A DNA stretch of 64,000 nt, from positions 50,851,571 to 50,915,570 of the forward strand of contig NC_079507.1 in the NCBI RefSeq assembly GCF_030052815.1. Direction: 5' to 3'. Under the pieces are notes generated by a model. The model worked only from the letters and a program-made list of their open reading frames with translations. It was not told where the DNA came from and did not search any database. Position numbers and translations under genes: made by a program. The stretch is from Hevea brasiliensis (taxonomy: Eukaryota; Streptophyta; Magnoliopsida; Malpighiales; Euphorbiaceae). Below, in pieces: positions 12,257 to 23,063 of this stretch (its first letter is position 1; the number at the start of each line of letters is the position of its first letter).

Positions 12257-12741
12257 AAGTTTTGAATATGACTTTTGGTGGTTTTGTATGTTTTTGCCTT
12301 TTGGTCCTTTTTTGTTTTTATGAATTTTGTCATGTAACTTTGAACAAGTTTTGAGCAGTTAAAATTTTGCAATGGAATTGTACTTTTGTGGCCAACTATG
12401 TATTGGCTATTTATTTTCTTTACTTATGTTGGTACTTTATATGGTCAAGATGCTATGTGTAATTATGGATGATTAGTGTTCCTATTAGTATAAGAAATCA
12501 ACTGTGAACATTATGTGATGTGAAAATATTGTTAATATTGAAGTGATCATTTTGGGAATGATTTTCTATAAATTTATTATTGTCCATTTTTTGTCCATAG
12601 AAGACCAATTGAAATTGGTAAAACATTTTCTATACATTATTTATAGTGTAATTATTTTCAGTTGTGTTGGAAAAGCATAAATGACCATTTCAATGACAAT
12701 GGTGTAGAAATCACATTCCCTAATTGACTAACATTCACATC
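12257..12741. other. MULE 3' untranslated/intergenic DNA
   Basis: AT-rich, non-coding. It begins after the last transposase-side stop and ends at the element C insertion site. The continuation of the MULE is at 40376. Nothing else recognisable. Confidence 0.5.
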
Positions 12742-12746
12742 AATGG
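12742..12746. repeat. Target site duplication of element C, left
   Basis: AATGG directly before TGTCACG. The same five bases follow the other end of the element at 40371-40375. Confidence 0.85.
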
Positions 12747-13702
12747 TGTCACGACCTGATCCTATGGGCCGGACTGGCAATTGGACCTAGGCCGGCATAA
12801 AGCCCCTGAGAACCGTAATAAGGCTTACTAATCCCAGATCCATAATCAAGGCCCAAAATTGAAGCCCATCATGCAAATAAAATAAAATAAAACATTACAA
12901 TATATTTTTATTCAGGTCAACTCAATCCGCTAACTATTAAATTTTAAAGCCAAAGGAGCCCAGCTCAACTCTGAATCAATCAATTATAAGCTATATAAAT
13001 ATCCTAAAAATTTTTAGTTATTGATATCAAAACTTAAATTAACATAGTCTCCAATAAGGCCTATGCTACTGTTAACACATGCGGAGGTCTAGATTTCAAG
13101 TTTAGAAAATAATAAAACAAATAAATAACTAATGTTAAACCTATGAGGAAGAAAGGAAGTTGCTCTGAAAAAGAACTCCTCTTGTAGCCTAGAAAAATAA
13201 AGTAAAGAGGAGTGAGCATTCGACTTAGAGAGTACATATTTATTTTACATACAATTTCTATAACTGTCTAATTCTAATGCATCCTTGAAAATGAAATGCA
13301 TTATCTTCATACAAGTCATACAAATCATATTAGCTCACGTCAAAGATAATCTGGAGCACTCACGCACTCTTGGAAAATCCATACTCATACATACATACAT
13401 GGGGAGCTGATCCCCCTAACTAGCTCTCATAGTTCCAACCTCTGCCAGCAAGATCAAATCAAGCTGGACTTTCTCTTATTATCCAAATGCAGTGGCCAGC
13501 GAGATTAACTCAAAGCCATACCTACCCTGACTTATCCATAATAAGGATCGGGTCCCAGCGAGTCAAGCTCCAGCTGCGTCTACCCATCCTACCCATATCT
13601 ATATGCACCAACTCATACACACCAGCTCACACACACAGCTCCAGATTATCAAAACACAACAACCAAACAATATCATTAAGTATAATGCAGAACAGAGCAT
13701 GC

Positions 13703-13768
<66 letters not shown>

Positions 13769-14668
13769 TGATGCATGATCATGCCAGAAATATAATAATA
13801 TTGAAATTGTAATTAAAATAAATATCTACTCACAACACATTAAAGGTTACTGTAGTGACTGGACGAAGGAAAAGGGCTGTTCTGGCTCACTTAAACAATA
13901 TATAAAAATTTATCAATAAATAACTTGAAACAAAGCTTTAGACAATCAAAAGACAGCCCTAAGGTTTTGCCGAAAATCCAGCAGAGTTTCCCTTATACCT
14001 GAGACCTATCCATTTTGCAAAAAGGTTCAAATAACACTTCTAATTTCTCAATTTCTCACAATCACAACTCATCAATAACATATGTCCCCTCCTGGGCTCT
14101 CCAAATCAGTCAAAACTCACAATTTTAAAAAAATTATATTTTAATCCCTGGAGCTAACTTTTAGTAAAAACCACCTAAATGAGTTTTAAAAATTCTAAAA
14201 TCTTGCCTCGTGGTCCTTAGCAATATTACTAAGCTAATACAAAAGGAATTATAATTTTCTAATCTATCACGAATAATTTATGCATTTTTAATCTAATTCA
14301 AGTGCTTAATAATTAAGAAAACTTGAGTTTCGGGTTCACCTATGTCAATTATGACACTTGGGACTCGTCTGGGGTGTCTGAAATTGATAGGGTAGCCTAT
14401 AGTTTTGATCCGATTTCAAGGAAGTTCTGACAGCTTATTTGCTCGGCCTAAAATTATAAATTTGAGCGATGGTCGAATTCTCACGAAATGAAAGTACATA
14501 TACGAAGCCCACAATACCAGGGGTTAGAATAAAATTGTTACAAAATTAAATAAGTTCATTTGAAGCTCGAAAAAATAATGTGAAGTCCGTAGGACCTACC
14601 AAAATTTTGGTGTCAAAAAAATTTTAAATTGGTGTAGTTGCGAAGCCCTCGACTAGTGGAGCATATTG
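12747..14668 (-). repeat. Element C LTR, left copy, truncated
   Basis: Matches 38023 to about 39890 of the right-hand copy. Similarity stops at GGTGGT near 14673, where the sequence switches to the end of a different LTR (element B). About 480 bp present in the other copy, including its simple repeats and true terminus, are missing. Confidence 0.85.
13707..13766. repeat. (TA)30 microsatellite
   Basis: Sixty bases of perfect TA inside the element C LTR. The other LTR has 15 units at the equivalent place (38961-38990). Confidence 0.95.
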
Positions 14669-14754
14669 GTGGTTCTAATCCCCTTAATTGTCTAGACCGA
14701 TACCGATCACCGGAATAGTGAAATATACCAGGCTATACAAATAGGGGTGTTACA
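14669..14754 (-). repeat. Element B LTR remnant
   Basis: These 86 bases match 22973-23063 closely, ending in CAAATAGGGGTGTTACA in both. They are fused to the truncated element C LTR at a shared GTGGT (14669-14673). Confidence 0.85.
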
Positions 14755-14768
14755 ATTCTCCCCCCCTT
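14755..14768 (-). other. Polypurine tract of element B
   Basis: On the - strand AAGGGGGGGAGAAT lies directly against the LTR start TGTAACACCCC. This is the expected site for plus-strand priming. Confidence 0.85.
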
Positions 14769-14800
14769 AAATAAATTTCACCTCGAAATTTTACCTGGTA

Positions 14801-15022
14801 TCAATCTCTGAACAGCTGTGGGTGTTGTCTCCTCATGTCCTCCTCTCGTTCCCAAGTAGCCTCCTGGCCCGAATGATGGTTCCACAGCACTTTTACCAAT
14901 GGTATCTGCTTGTTTCGTAGCTGCTTCACCTCATAAGCCAGAATCTTTATGGGTTCTTCTTCATATGTGAGGTTTAGATTCACTTCAATTTCTTCTACTG
15001 GTAGTATATGAGATGGGTCTAA
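14801..15022 (-). pseudogene. Chromodomain at the C-terminus of element B integrase
   Basis: The last about 60 residues read LTYEEEPIKIL, then VKVLWNHHSGQEATWEREED, then a stop at 14801. The VLW and ATWE motifs are the aromatic-rich core of the plant chromovirus chromodomain, which is thought to steer integration toward heterochromatin. A TGA just upstream (near 15023) separates it from the integrase frame; apart from that stop, the domain reads straight through from integrase. It is therefore a nonsense-broken C-terminal extension rather than a separate gene. Confidence 0.85.
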
Positions 15023-16710
15023 TCAATACCTCCTCAACATAGACACATGGAAGACATTATGTATCTTTTCCAACTCTGGAGGTAGTGCCAAACGATATGC
15101 CAAAGGACCCACTCTTTCCAGAACCTCATATGGTCCGATAAAACGAGGACTTAGTTTCCCCTTTCTGCTGAATTTCATAATCCTCTTCCAAGGAGAAACC
15201 TTGAGGAAAACTTTCTCACCCATTGCATACTCAATATCCCTTCTTTTCAAATCAATATAGGACTTCTGACGGTCTGATGCAGTTTTAAGTCGATCTCTGA
15301 TCACCCTGATTTTCTCTTTAGTCTGTTGAACAATTTCGGGTCCAATCATTTTTCTTTCACCCACGTCATCCCAAGACAAAGGGGTTCTACATTTTCTGCC
15401 ATACAAAGCTTCATATGGAGGCATCCCAACGCTTGATTGGTAGCTGTTGTTATAAGCAAACTCAATCAAAGGCAAGTGTGTATCCCAACTACCCTCAAAC
15501 TCAATCACACAAGCCCGTAGCATGTCCTCCAAGATCTGAATTATCCTTTCAGACTGGCCATCTGTCTGTGGGTGGAATGCAGTACTGAAGTTCAATCTAG
15601 TTCCTAGGGCTCTCTGAAAATTACCCCAGAATCTAGAAGTGAACCTAGGATCTCTGTCTGATACAATGGATACTGGCACTCCATGAAGCCTCACAATCTC
15701 ATCGATGTACAACCTGGCCAATCTGTCTAAACTGTAGTCCATTCGAACTGGCAGAAAATGAGCAGACTTAGTCAGTCTGTCGACAATGACCCATACTGCA
15801 TCATGACTCTTCTGTGTCTTTGGAAGTCCCATTACAAAATCCATCGTTATTCTTTCCCATTTCCATTCTGGTATTGGTAGTGGATGCAACAACCCAGTGG
15901 GTACTTGATGCTCTGCCTTTACTTGCTGACAAGTTAGGCATTTGGATACAAACTCTGCCACATCTCTCTTCATACCCATCCACCAGTAATGCTCTTTTAG
16001 CCCTCTATACATTTTTATACCACCAGGGTGCATGGCAAAAGGAGACTCATGTGCTCCCTTCAAAATGATCTGCCTCAAATCAACATCATTATGAACACAC
16101 ATTCTGCCTCGATGTAGTAGTAAACCATCATCTCTGATTGAGAACTCTGGTTTCTTGCCCTGCCGGACTTCTTCCAATATCTTATGATACCTTTCATCAT
16201 TCTGAGTAGCCATTCTGATCTGATCAATCAACAATGGTTGTACATGCCATGCAACTGCTGTCTGCCCCTCATCATTAATCTCTAAACTGGCATGTAATGA
16301 TCTCAACTCATGTACCAAAGACAAAGGAGTAACCCGTAGACTTGCCATAGTCTTGCGACTTAAGGCGTCAGCCACAACATTAGCTTTCCCTGGCTGATAG
16401 TCTATTAGACAATTATAGTCTTTTATCAACTCTAACCATCTCCTTTGTCTCAAATTCAACTCTTTCTGGGTGCCCAAATACTTCAAACTCTTATGATCTG
16501 TGTATATGTAACACTTCTCCTCATACAAATAATGTCTCCAGATCTTAAGAGCAAACACAATAGCTGCAAACTCCAAATCATGTGTTGGATAATTCCTCTC
16601 ATGCGGTTTTAGCTGGCGTGATGCATAGGCAATGACATTTCGATCTTGCATCAATACACAGCCTAACCCATTGTGAGAAGCATCGCTGTAAATTGTATAT
16701 TCTTTACCCG
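15023..16710 (-). pseudogene. RNase H and integrase of element B pol
   Basis: An uninterrupted frame of over 540 codons covers the second half of RNase H ([37 protein letters not shown]) and then integrase. The integrase has an HHCC zinc site (H and H in [12 protein letters not shown], then CLTCQQVK) and a DDE core with [22 protein letters not shown] and [12 protein letters not shown]. The C-terminal GPY-type module ends at [12 protein letters not shown]. Together these integrate the cDNA. The frame is joined to RT upstream only through a frameshift near 16700-16720 and ends at the TGA before the chromodomain. It looks recently active compared with the pol at 1511-4626. Confidence 0.9.
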
Positions 16711-17801
16711 TGTAGGTAAAGTCGATCGAGCCTCACCAAACATCTTTTCAATTCATCAAAACTTTGCTGGCATTTTTCCGTCCACTGAAATTTCACATCC
16801 TTTCTAAGTATCTTGGTCAATGGAGATGCCAACATGGAGAATCCCTTCACAAATCGACGATAGTATCCAGCTAACCCCAGAAAACTGCGAATCTCTGTGA
16901 CATTTCTGGGTGGCTTCCAATTAAGGACAACTTCAATCTTGCTAGGATCTACCTTAATACCCTCTGCTGATACTATGTGCCCCAAAAAGGATATCTCCTT
17001 CAGCCAAAATTCACATTTCGACAATTTGGCGTATAGCTGTTTCTCCCTCAAAGTCTGCAGTACCATCCGCAGATGTCTATCATGCTCTTCTGCATTCCTC
17101 GAATAAACCAATATATCATCAATAAATACCACAACAAATTAATCGAGGTATGTTATGAAAATAGTGTTCATCAGATCCATAAAAGCAGCCGGAGCATTAG
17201 TTAAGCCGAATGGCATGACCAAGAACTCATAATGGCCATAGCGGGTTCTGAAGGCAGTTTTAGGAATACTCTGTTCTTGTACTTTCAACTGATAATAACC
17301 TGATTTCAGGTCAATTTTGGAGAACACAGTTGCACCTCTAAACTGATCAAACAAGTCATCAATACGAGGCAATGGGTATCTGTTCTTTATTGTCACCTTA
17401 TTCAACTGCCGATAGTCAATGTATAACCGGAGAGTGCCATCCTTCTTCTTTACAAACAATACTGGCGCTCCCCAAGGTGACACACTAGGGCGGATAAAGC
17501 CCTTATCAAGCAGCTCTTGCAACTGTACATTCAATTCTTTTAGTTCTGCTGGTGCCATTCTGTATGGCGTTATGGAGATTGTGTCCACACCAAGCATAAC
17601 ATCAATTTCAAACTGCACTTCTCTTTCTGGAGGTAATCCTGGCAATTCATCAGGAAACACATCCGGAAAGTCACATACAGTAGAAATGTCCCTTAGTGCT
17701 GGACTCCCCACTTGGGTGTCTATCACATGTGCCAAGTACGCCTCACACCCTTTCCTAATCAGTTTTCTGGCCAGTGCAGCTGAAATGATGTTTGAAGGCA
17801 A
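16704..17801 (-). pseudogene. Reverse transcriptase of element B pol
   Basis: The first part (17139-17801) holds [19 protein letters not shown], a [10 protein letters not shown] stretch with the first catalytic Asp, and [14 protein letters not shown] single in-frame TAA (17139-17141) lies six codons before the FIDD active site (17115-17126). The second part (16704-17132) continues through [13 protein letters not shown] into the RNase H linker, then shifts frame near 16704. A typical chromovirus RT would have no such stop. All other core motifs are present. Confidence 0.88.
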
Positions 17802-18218
17802 TAACTACCTCTCCCCATGTATTACTACATTACCATACTGAGGGAGACCAAAAGCGATCGCCTTCGCCATACCAATCATGGCGTGATGCCTGGCTAACCA
17901 ATCCATGCCCAAGATAATGTCATAATCTCTGAAGGGCATTTCAATTAAATCAGATAGAAAAGTGTGTCCTCGGATCACCAAAGGACAATCCCTATATAGC
18001 CTATTTAACCTGATCTCCTGGCCTAATGGACTAGTTACTAGCACATCATAGTCCATTGGTACACACTGAATAGTAGTAGAACACATCACATTAGCACTAA
18101 CATACGAATGTGTGGAGCCAGGATCAAATAACACATGTACATCTTGGTCAAGGATGGAAAAATTACCAGCTACAACGTCTGATGTTTCAGTCTCTTCCCT
18201 TTGACGCATGGTATACAC
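17802..18218 (-). pseudogene. Aspartic protease of element B
   Basis: The motif VLFDPGSTHSYVS holds a DPGS where retrotransposon proteases have D-S/T-G, so the catalytic triad is altered at the second position. IILGMDWLARH, the usual C-terminal protease motif, is present. A TAG at 17805-17807 separates protease from RT. The enzyme would cut the polyprotein. Confidence 0.8.
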
Positions 18219-19412
18219 TCTGACTGGTGCGCCACTGGGTACTGGCTGGTTAACAGTGCTTTAACTTCCAGGAGTGTTACCAGGACCCCTACCTCTACCT
18301 CTACCTCTAGCAGCTGACTGTGACCCTCTAGGTGCAGAGACTTGGGCTGATCCTTCAGATGTAGCAGAAGGTCCAGACCAGTGCAGACTAGTATAATCTT
18401 TAGCGAAATGTTCGCTCTTTCCACAGTTAAAACATGCATCGGTGGCCTTGAAACAAACCCCACTGTGAGTTCTACCACAAGTTTCACACTGTCGTACTGA
18501 TAGAGCTCCTCGGGGTGCTTGCTTGGTCTGCTGACCAGACCAGGGTGGTCTTTGGCCAAAAAATCTGCCTCTGCCAGATCTACGGGAGCTGGATCCCCCA
18601 AACTGTTTCCTCTTTCCAGAACCACTCTCAGATGCTTATCCCGTAGTCTTTTCAGTCTTCTCTTTCTCTTGTGTATCCTTCTTTATTGCCCCTTCTGATT
18701 CTATCATTTCCAGTTCCAGGGCCTGTGGGATCAACTCAGCGAAATTCTGATGTCGAAAACCCACGACTTGCATCCTCAGATTCGGCCTTAACCCGGACTC
18801 AAGCCTCTTACATCTATCTCTGGGGGTGGAGACTAAGCTTTCAGCATAGTGACTTAGCCTTGAGAAGTCTCTCTCATACTCTGCTATGGTTCTGTCCCCT
18901 TATTTCAAACTCAAAAATTCTTGTAATTTCATATCTACATACGCATCAGGAACCCATTTCTGCTTGAATTCCCTCAGGAAGTCTATCCAGGCTGTGGGGG
19001 ATGGTCTTCCACCATTCATATGCATCCCCTTGGAGAAGAGATACTGAATACTCAAATTTTAATTCTTTAGTACACTACAGCTTTTTGAAAACCCGTTCCA
19101 TCCTTTCCAACCATTGTTCTGCCTCCAGTGGATCCACAGTGCCTTTAAACTCGGTGGCCCCAAATTTCATCAATTTTTCATGTTGCCGAGCTGAGGGCTG
19201 TGGTTGTGCCACAGGTGCTTGCATTTGAGCTTGGGGTGGCACATCACCCTCCATTTGCTGGAAAAACGCAGCCATCTGCATAAACCGAAAGGTGGAATCT
19301 GCGGTCGAGTAGGAGCTGGAGTGGCTGACCCACTCACATTCTGGAGTGCTGGGGCTTCCCCTTGAACCTCAGCCTCAACAGATTGTTCTACAGAATGATC
19401 TCCTTCTTCCAT
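18219..19412 (-). pseudogene. Gag of element B with two zinc knuckles
   Basis: The N-terminal part contains a Gln/Pro/Ala-rich stretch (MQMAAFFQQMEGDV, PPQAQMQAPVAQPQP) and then FKGTVDPLEAEQWLERMERV, the start of the retrotransposon gag domain, near 19090-19170. The C-terminal part (about 18390-18500) has two knuckles, CETCGRTHSGVC and CFNCGKSEHFAKD. Several frameshifts split it between 18620 and 19080. Gag would form the particle in which reverse transcription takes place. Confidence 0.8.
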
Positions 19413-19581
19413 TCTGTTTTCCCAAAATTTCTACTTCCTGAGATCAAACACAAGGAGGTTGACCTCCGTTAGTGCATATTCATGATGTAAATACGACATA
19501 TGTATCAATTAAAGACACTTGAGCAGTTGTACTTATCAATAAAATATTCATACACATAGTCAAAATTTATTGAAAAACCAT

Positions 19582-19593
19582 GCTCTGATACCA
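19582..19593 (-). other. Primer-binding site of element B
   Basis: The - strand reads TGGTATCAGAGC, the complement of the 3' end of plant initiator tRNA-Met. It lies eight bases from the LTR edge at 19602. Confidence 0.85.
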
Positions 19594-19601
19594 CTAAAAC
19601 A

Positions 19602-22600
19602 TGTCACACCTTACCCCTCTGTAAGGCATAACATGATCCCGTAGAATACTTAATGAACTACCGAACTTCACCTACCGATAACTCATTAAGTACCCTACAA
19701 GGGATTTTAAAACAATTTTCTTACATTTTGGAAGTGGTGAGCATTTTGGTAGGAATTAAAAACCATTTATTCAAAGTTTAAATACTAGTAAAATTTTTTG
19801 TCAATTTTAATTTTGCCGCAAATTTTATAAAAATTTTGACAGAGTTCCGTTTGTATTTGGAGAAAACAGTTCTTCAAATACCTAAAAAAAAACACTTGCA
19901 ATAATTTTCTCAACTCTCAACCTTCAATTAATCTCAAATCAACTCAATTCAATTCACTTCAAAATAATTCCACAATCCAAATCAAAATTTATCATCTCAA
20001 AATATTTAATAACTTCATTCACAAGGCATAAAGTATGAAATTCACAAGTACAAATATTAATTTACAGAAGAAAATCCAAAAATAATATTATTACAATTTA
20101 TTTTACAACTGCTCAATTTTACATTGATACATAAAGCGTTATAATATTTACATCAAAATTAACTACAAGGGTATAAAATAATACCCGTACAAAAGATCAG
20201 TGTGGTCCTCAATTCAATAGCAGCTCACTCTGCTGCTTTTTCCTTGCTCTTATCTGCGACAGCAAAATAAGCTATCGCTGAGTATAAAAATACTCAGTGG
20301 TGCACAATAAAAATTTAAAATACAATACATAAATCATTCATTGATGAAACACAATTTAAATATTTCTCAATCACATTTCACAAATTATCAAAGCTCATAG
20401 TAACACAATTTAGTCAAATAATTTAATACACACAATGTTACCAAAATTATACACAACTTAAGCCATGACACAAAATTTCCTATCAATGCCGTGTTGTACA
20501 CCACGACAAAGCAATCTACAACCCCATTAATCGAAATCAATGAGGGAGGTGCTAGCTAGCTAATGAGTACTCATCCGATCTCAACATCAATTGGTAAGCC
20601 AGAGAGGGAGGAAAATAAACGATCTCAACCTCATAAATGGAGGAGGAATAATGTGATACTGTCAGGCTAAGTGTGAACACAAAATCAATTCAAAACAATT
20701 TATTTAAATAATTTATGAGAAATCTGATCAATTTCCAAAGCCATATTTGCGATTATAAAATGGCAACATAGTACATAATTAATCACATAAGTCAAATTTT
20801 TGAGAATAAAATATTTAAACAAGAATTATTGTGCACAGACCTGATGTGAGTCGCCTCTAGGCCTTGACTCAGTCTTTCAGAGCTTCTAAGCCTTTTTCAG
20901 CTGAAACACACAGTTTCATAGTGTTTCAGTACCATAACTTAGCATAAATCCAAAAATAAATTTAACTTCACTTTTACCTAGCTTTAATGTGCTAAATTCG
21001 ACGTTCTCGAAGTTTTTGTGTTTCGGGTTACTATTCACTATACTATTCAAGTCAAATTGTTGACTTTTTAAGGCTTAATAGGTATGGGAACTCCAACTTC
21101 ACCCACATACCACATTTTGGTCATGAAATTTGTTGGTTTTAGTCATTTTCTCAAAGCTTAAGTCCTTTAGGCAAAATTGTCAAATTTTTAGTTTTGGTGT
21201 CCCTAGTTGCACTATTCCATTGGTCATTCTACTGTTAGAATTTGGCAAACCTTTCTTCATAGAAAATGTTCCTTATTGTCTTAAGTTTATTCTCCTTTTT
21301 GAATTACTCCAATTGGAGTTTTGTAGCTCAAGTTATGGATATTTGAACCATGGCTGCCGGATTGGACACAACCCAGATTTTCTGGGCAATTTTGGTGCTG
21401 GCAGTTTTGGGTCACCAACTTGGAGTGGCCAAATGGCTTGGTTGCTGGCAGAATTTGGGCTTGTGTTCTTCATGAAAGTTTTAGGTCTATATCTCACCTA
21501 ACCACTGGAAAACATTTCAGGTCATTTTGACCTGCTTAGCTCGAGTTATGACCAAATGAACAAACACTATTCATTTGGTCAGTTTGTACAAGGCAGCCTG
21601 CAATTTTCCAACTTTGGTCAATTTGTTCACTAGGTTTTGGTCACTTTTTGGACATGCTTCCTAAATGAAAATTGTGTCATTTAGTGTCTATTTTCATCCC
21701 CAATTGGTCCCATACCAATTGGACTTGTAAAATTTCATTTTTGGTCCTTCAAAGTTGACTTGGTCATGCTGCCAGCAGCATGACCACACTCCCTCCGAAT
21801 TTAGCTTTAATTCCAACCATTCCAACACAACTCATTTGGTCACAAATGACCATTTTTCACTTCACAATAGGTCAAAGACATCATTTACTCATTTCTCACA
21901 TTTTTGGTCCATAAACCCTAATGTTCAAAACCCTAATTCACCAACCTCATGCATTTAACCACATTTAGTGCTTTTAATCCTAACCATTCAACTAAATAAA
22001 GTTTCTAAACTCATTCAAACCATTCAAATCATACAAATTACCATTCCCTTCATGCTGGCCGAATTTCATTAATGGTCCCTCACAATTTTTTTCTTTTCAT
22101 TTTAAGCATAATACAAGCTAATTCAAACTAAAAACACAACAATCAAATCTCAAACTTTCAAATTGATATGCTTACCTCAACTTTGATATCCAATCTTCAA
22201 TTTTTCTCCTCTTTTCTTCTTTCTTTCTTGTTAAATTTATTTCTCAAGGGAAGGGAATAAGGTTTTATGAAGTGATTATGGAAAAGGTTGGGATTTGGTA
22301 AGGGTTTCAAAGCTTGAGGACAAGCTTTAATGGAGGTTTAACTATGGTGAGGGAGAGAGAGATGGGAGACGGCAACAAGGAAAAAAATATGACCAAAATG
22401 ATTTTTTTTTTCTTTTTATTTCTTTTATGTAATTTGTCTTATGGAAGACCCAAAAAATCTAATTAATTAAATATATTAATTATTACTTTTATGGCATCAT
22501 GCATGATGTCATGCATGATGTCAGCTCCCTACACTTTTTCATTTTCTTTTTTTTTATTAGTTCTTTAATTTAATTCTCAATTCCGAAATTTTCTTTTCTC

Positions 22601-23063
22601 CGATTTTATTTGATAGTTAGGTTAGGAGTCAGCTCTCGGGGTCAATTGACCAAATTGCCCCTCTCCGGTTCATCCCGGTTTGTAAATAATTCAATATTTC
22701 TTCCAGCTCTCTGACCTAATTATTTGACTGACTTAACAATTTTTTTTCTTGATTTTCTCTTTTCTACTGTGTTCATAAGGGTCCTAAGGACTGCAGAGTC
22801 ACATTTTATAGTTTGAAATTTGAGTTTAACACGACTTCGTAGTCGTTCCCGAGAAGGTCACCCATCACTGTGACTCTCGACTCGTTTAACTTCTTATATT
22901 CTATTTTTCTTATTTATACTTAACTAATTGGCAATTACTAATTATTTGTATTTATGGCTTCTCTAGTTGTCTTAAGTGTGGTTCTAATCCCCTTAATTGT
23001 TCGGACCGACACCGGTCACCGGAACAGTGAAATATACCAGGCTATACAAATAGGGGTGTTACA
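19602..23063 (-). repeat. Element B LTR (own 5' LTR)
   Basis: About 3.46 kb from TGTCACACC to GGTGTTACA, non-coding. It is bounded by the PBS on one side; the other end matches the remnant at 14669-14754. Contains a stem-loop at 20278-20297 and a short palindromic repeat near 22494-22524. ORFs inside show no recognisable domain. Confidence 0.85.
20278..20297 (-). other. LTR stem-loop (8-bp stem)
   Basis: CTGAGTAT, loop AAAA, then ATACTCAG form a perfect 8-bp stem. It is the counterpart of the hairpin at 804-821. Confidence 0.6.

Larger units (their letters stand above)
14669..23063 (-). mobile_element. Element B: Tekay/Del-like chromovirus with one truncated LTR
   Basis: In its own orientation (- strand) it has a full LTR (19602-23063), tRNA-iMet-type PBS, gag with zinc knuckles, protease, RT, RNase H, integrase, a C-terminal chromodomain, a polypurine tract, and only the first 86 bp of the second LTR (14669-14754). 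Domain order with integrase last plus a chromodomain defines a chromovirus; the wording fits the Tekay/Del lineage. Coding is damaged at only a few points. Its target duplication cannot be tested because the left end was lost. Confidence 0.85.

Noticed and set aside
13487..13771. 94-residue ORF with a repeated Tyr-Ile tail
   Set aside because: The tail is the translation of a (TA)n microsatellite inside an LTR and the rest has no recognisable content.
12747..14754. One ordinary LTR of a single retrotransposon with element B pol as its interior
   Set aside because: The first 1.9 kb matches 38023-39890 and not the element B LTR at 19602-23063; only the last 86 bp match element B.
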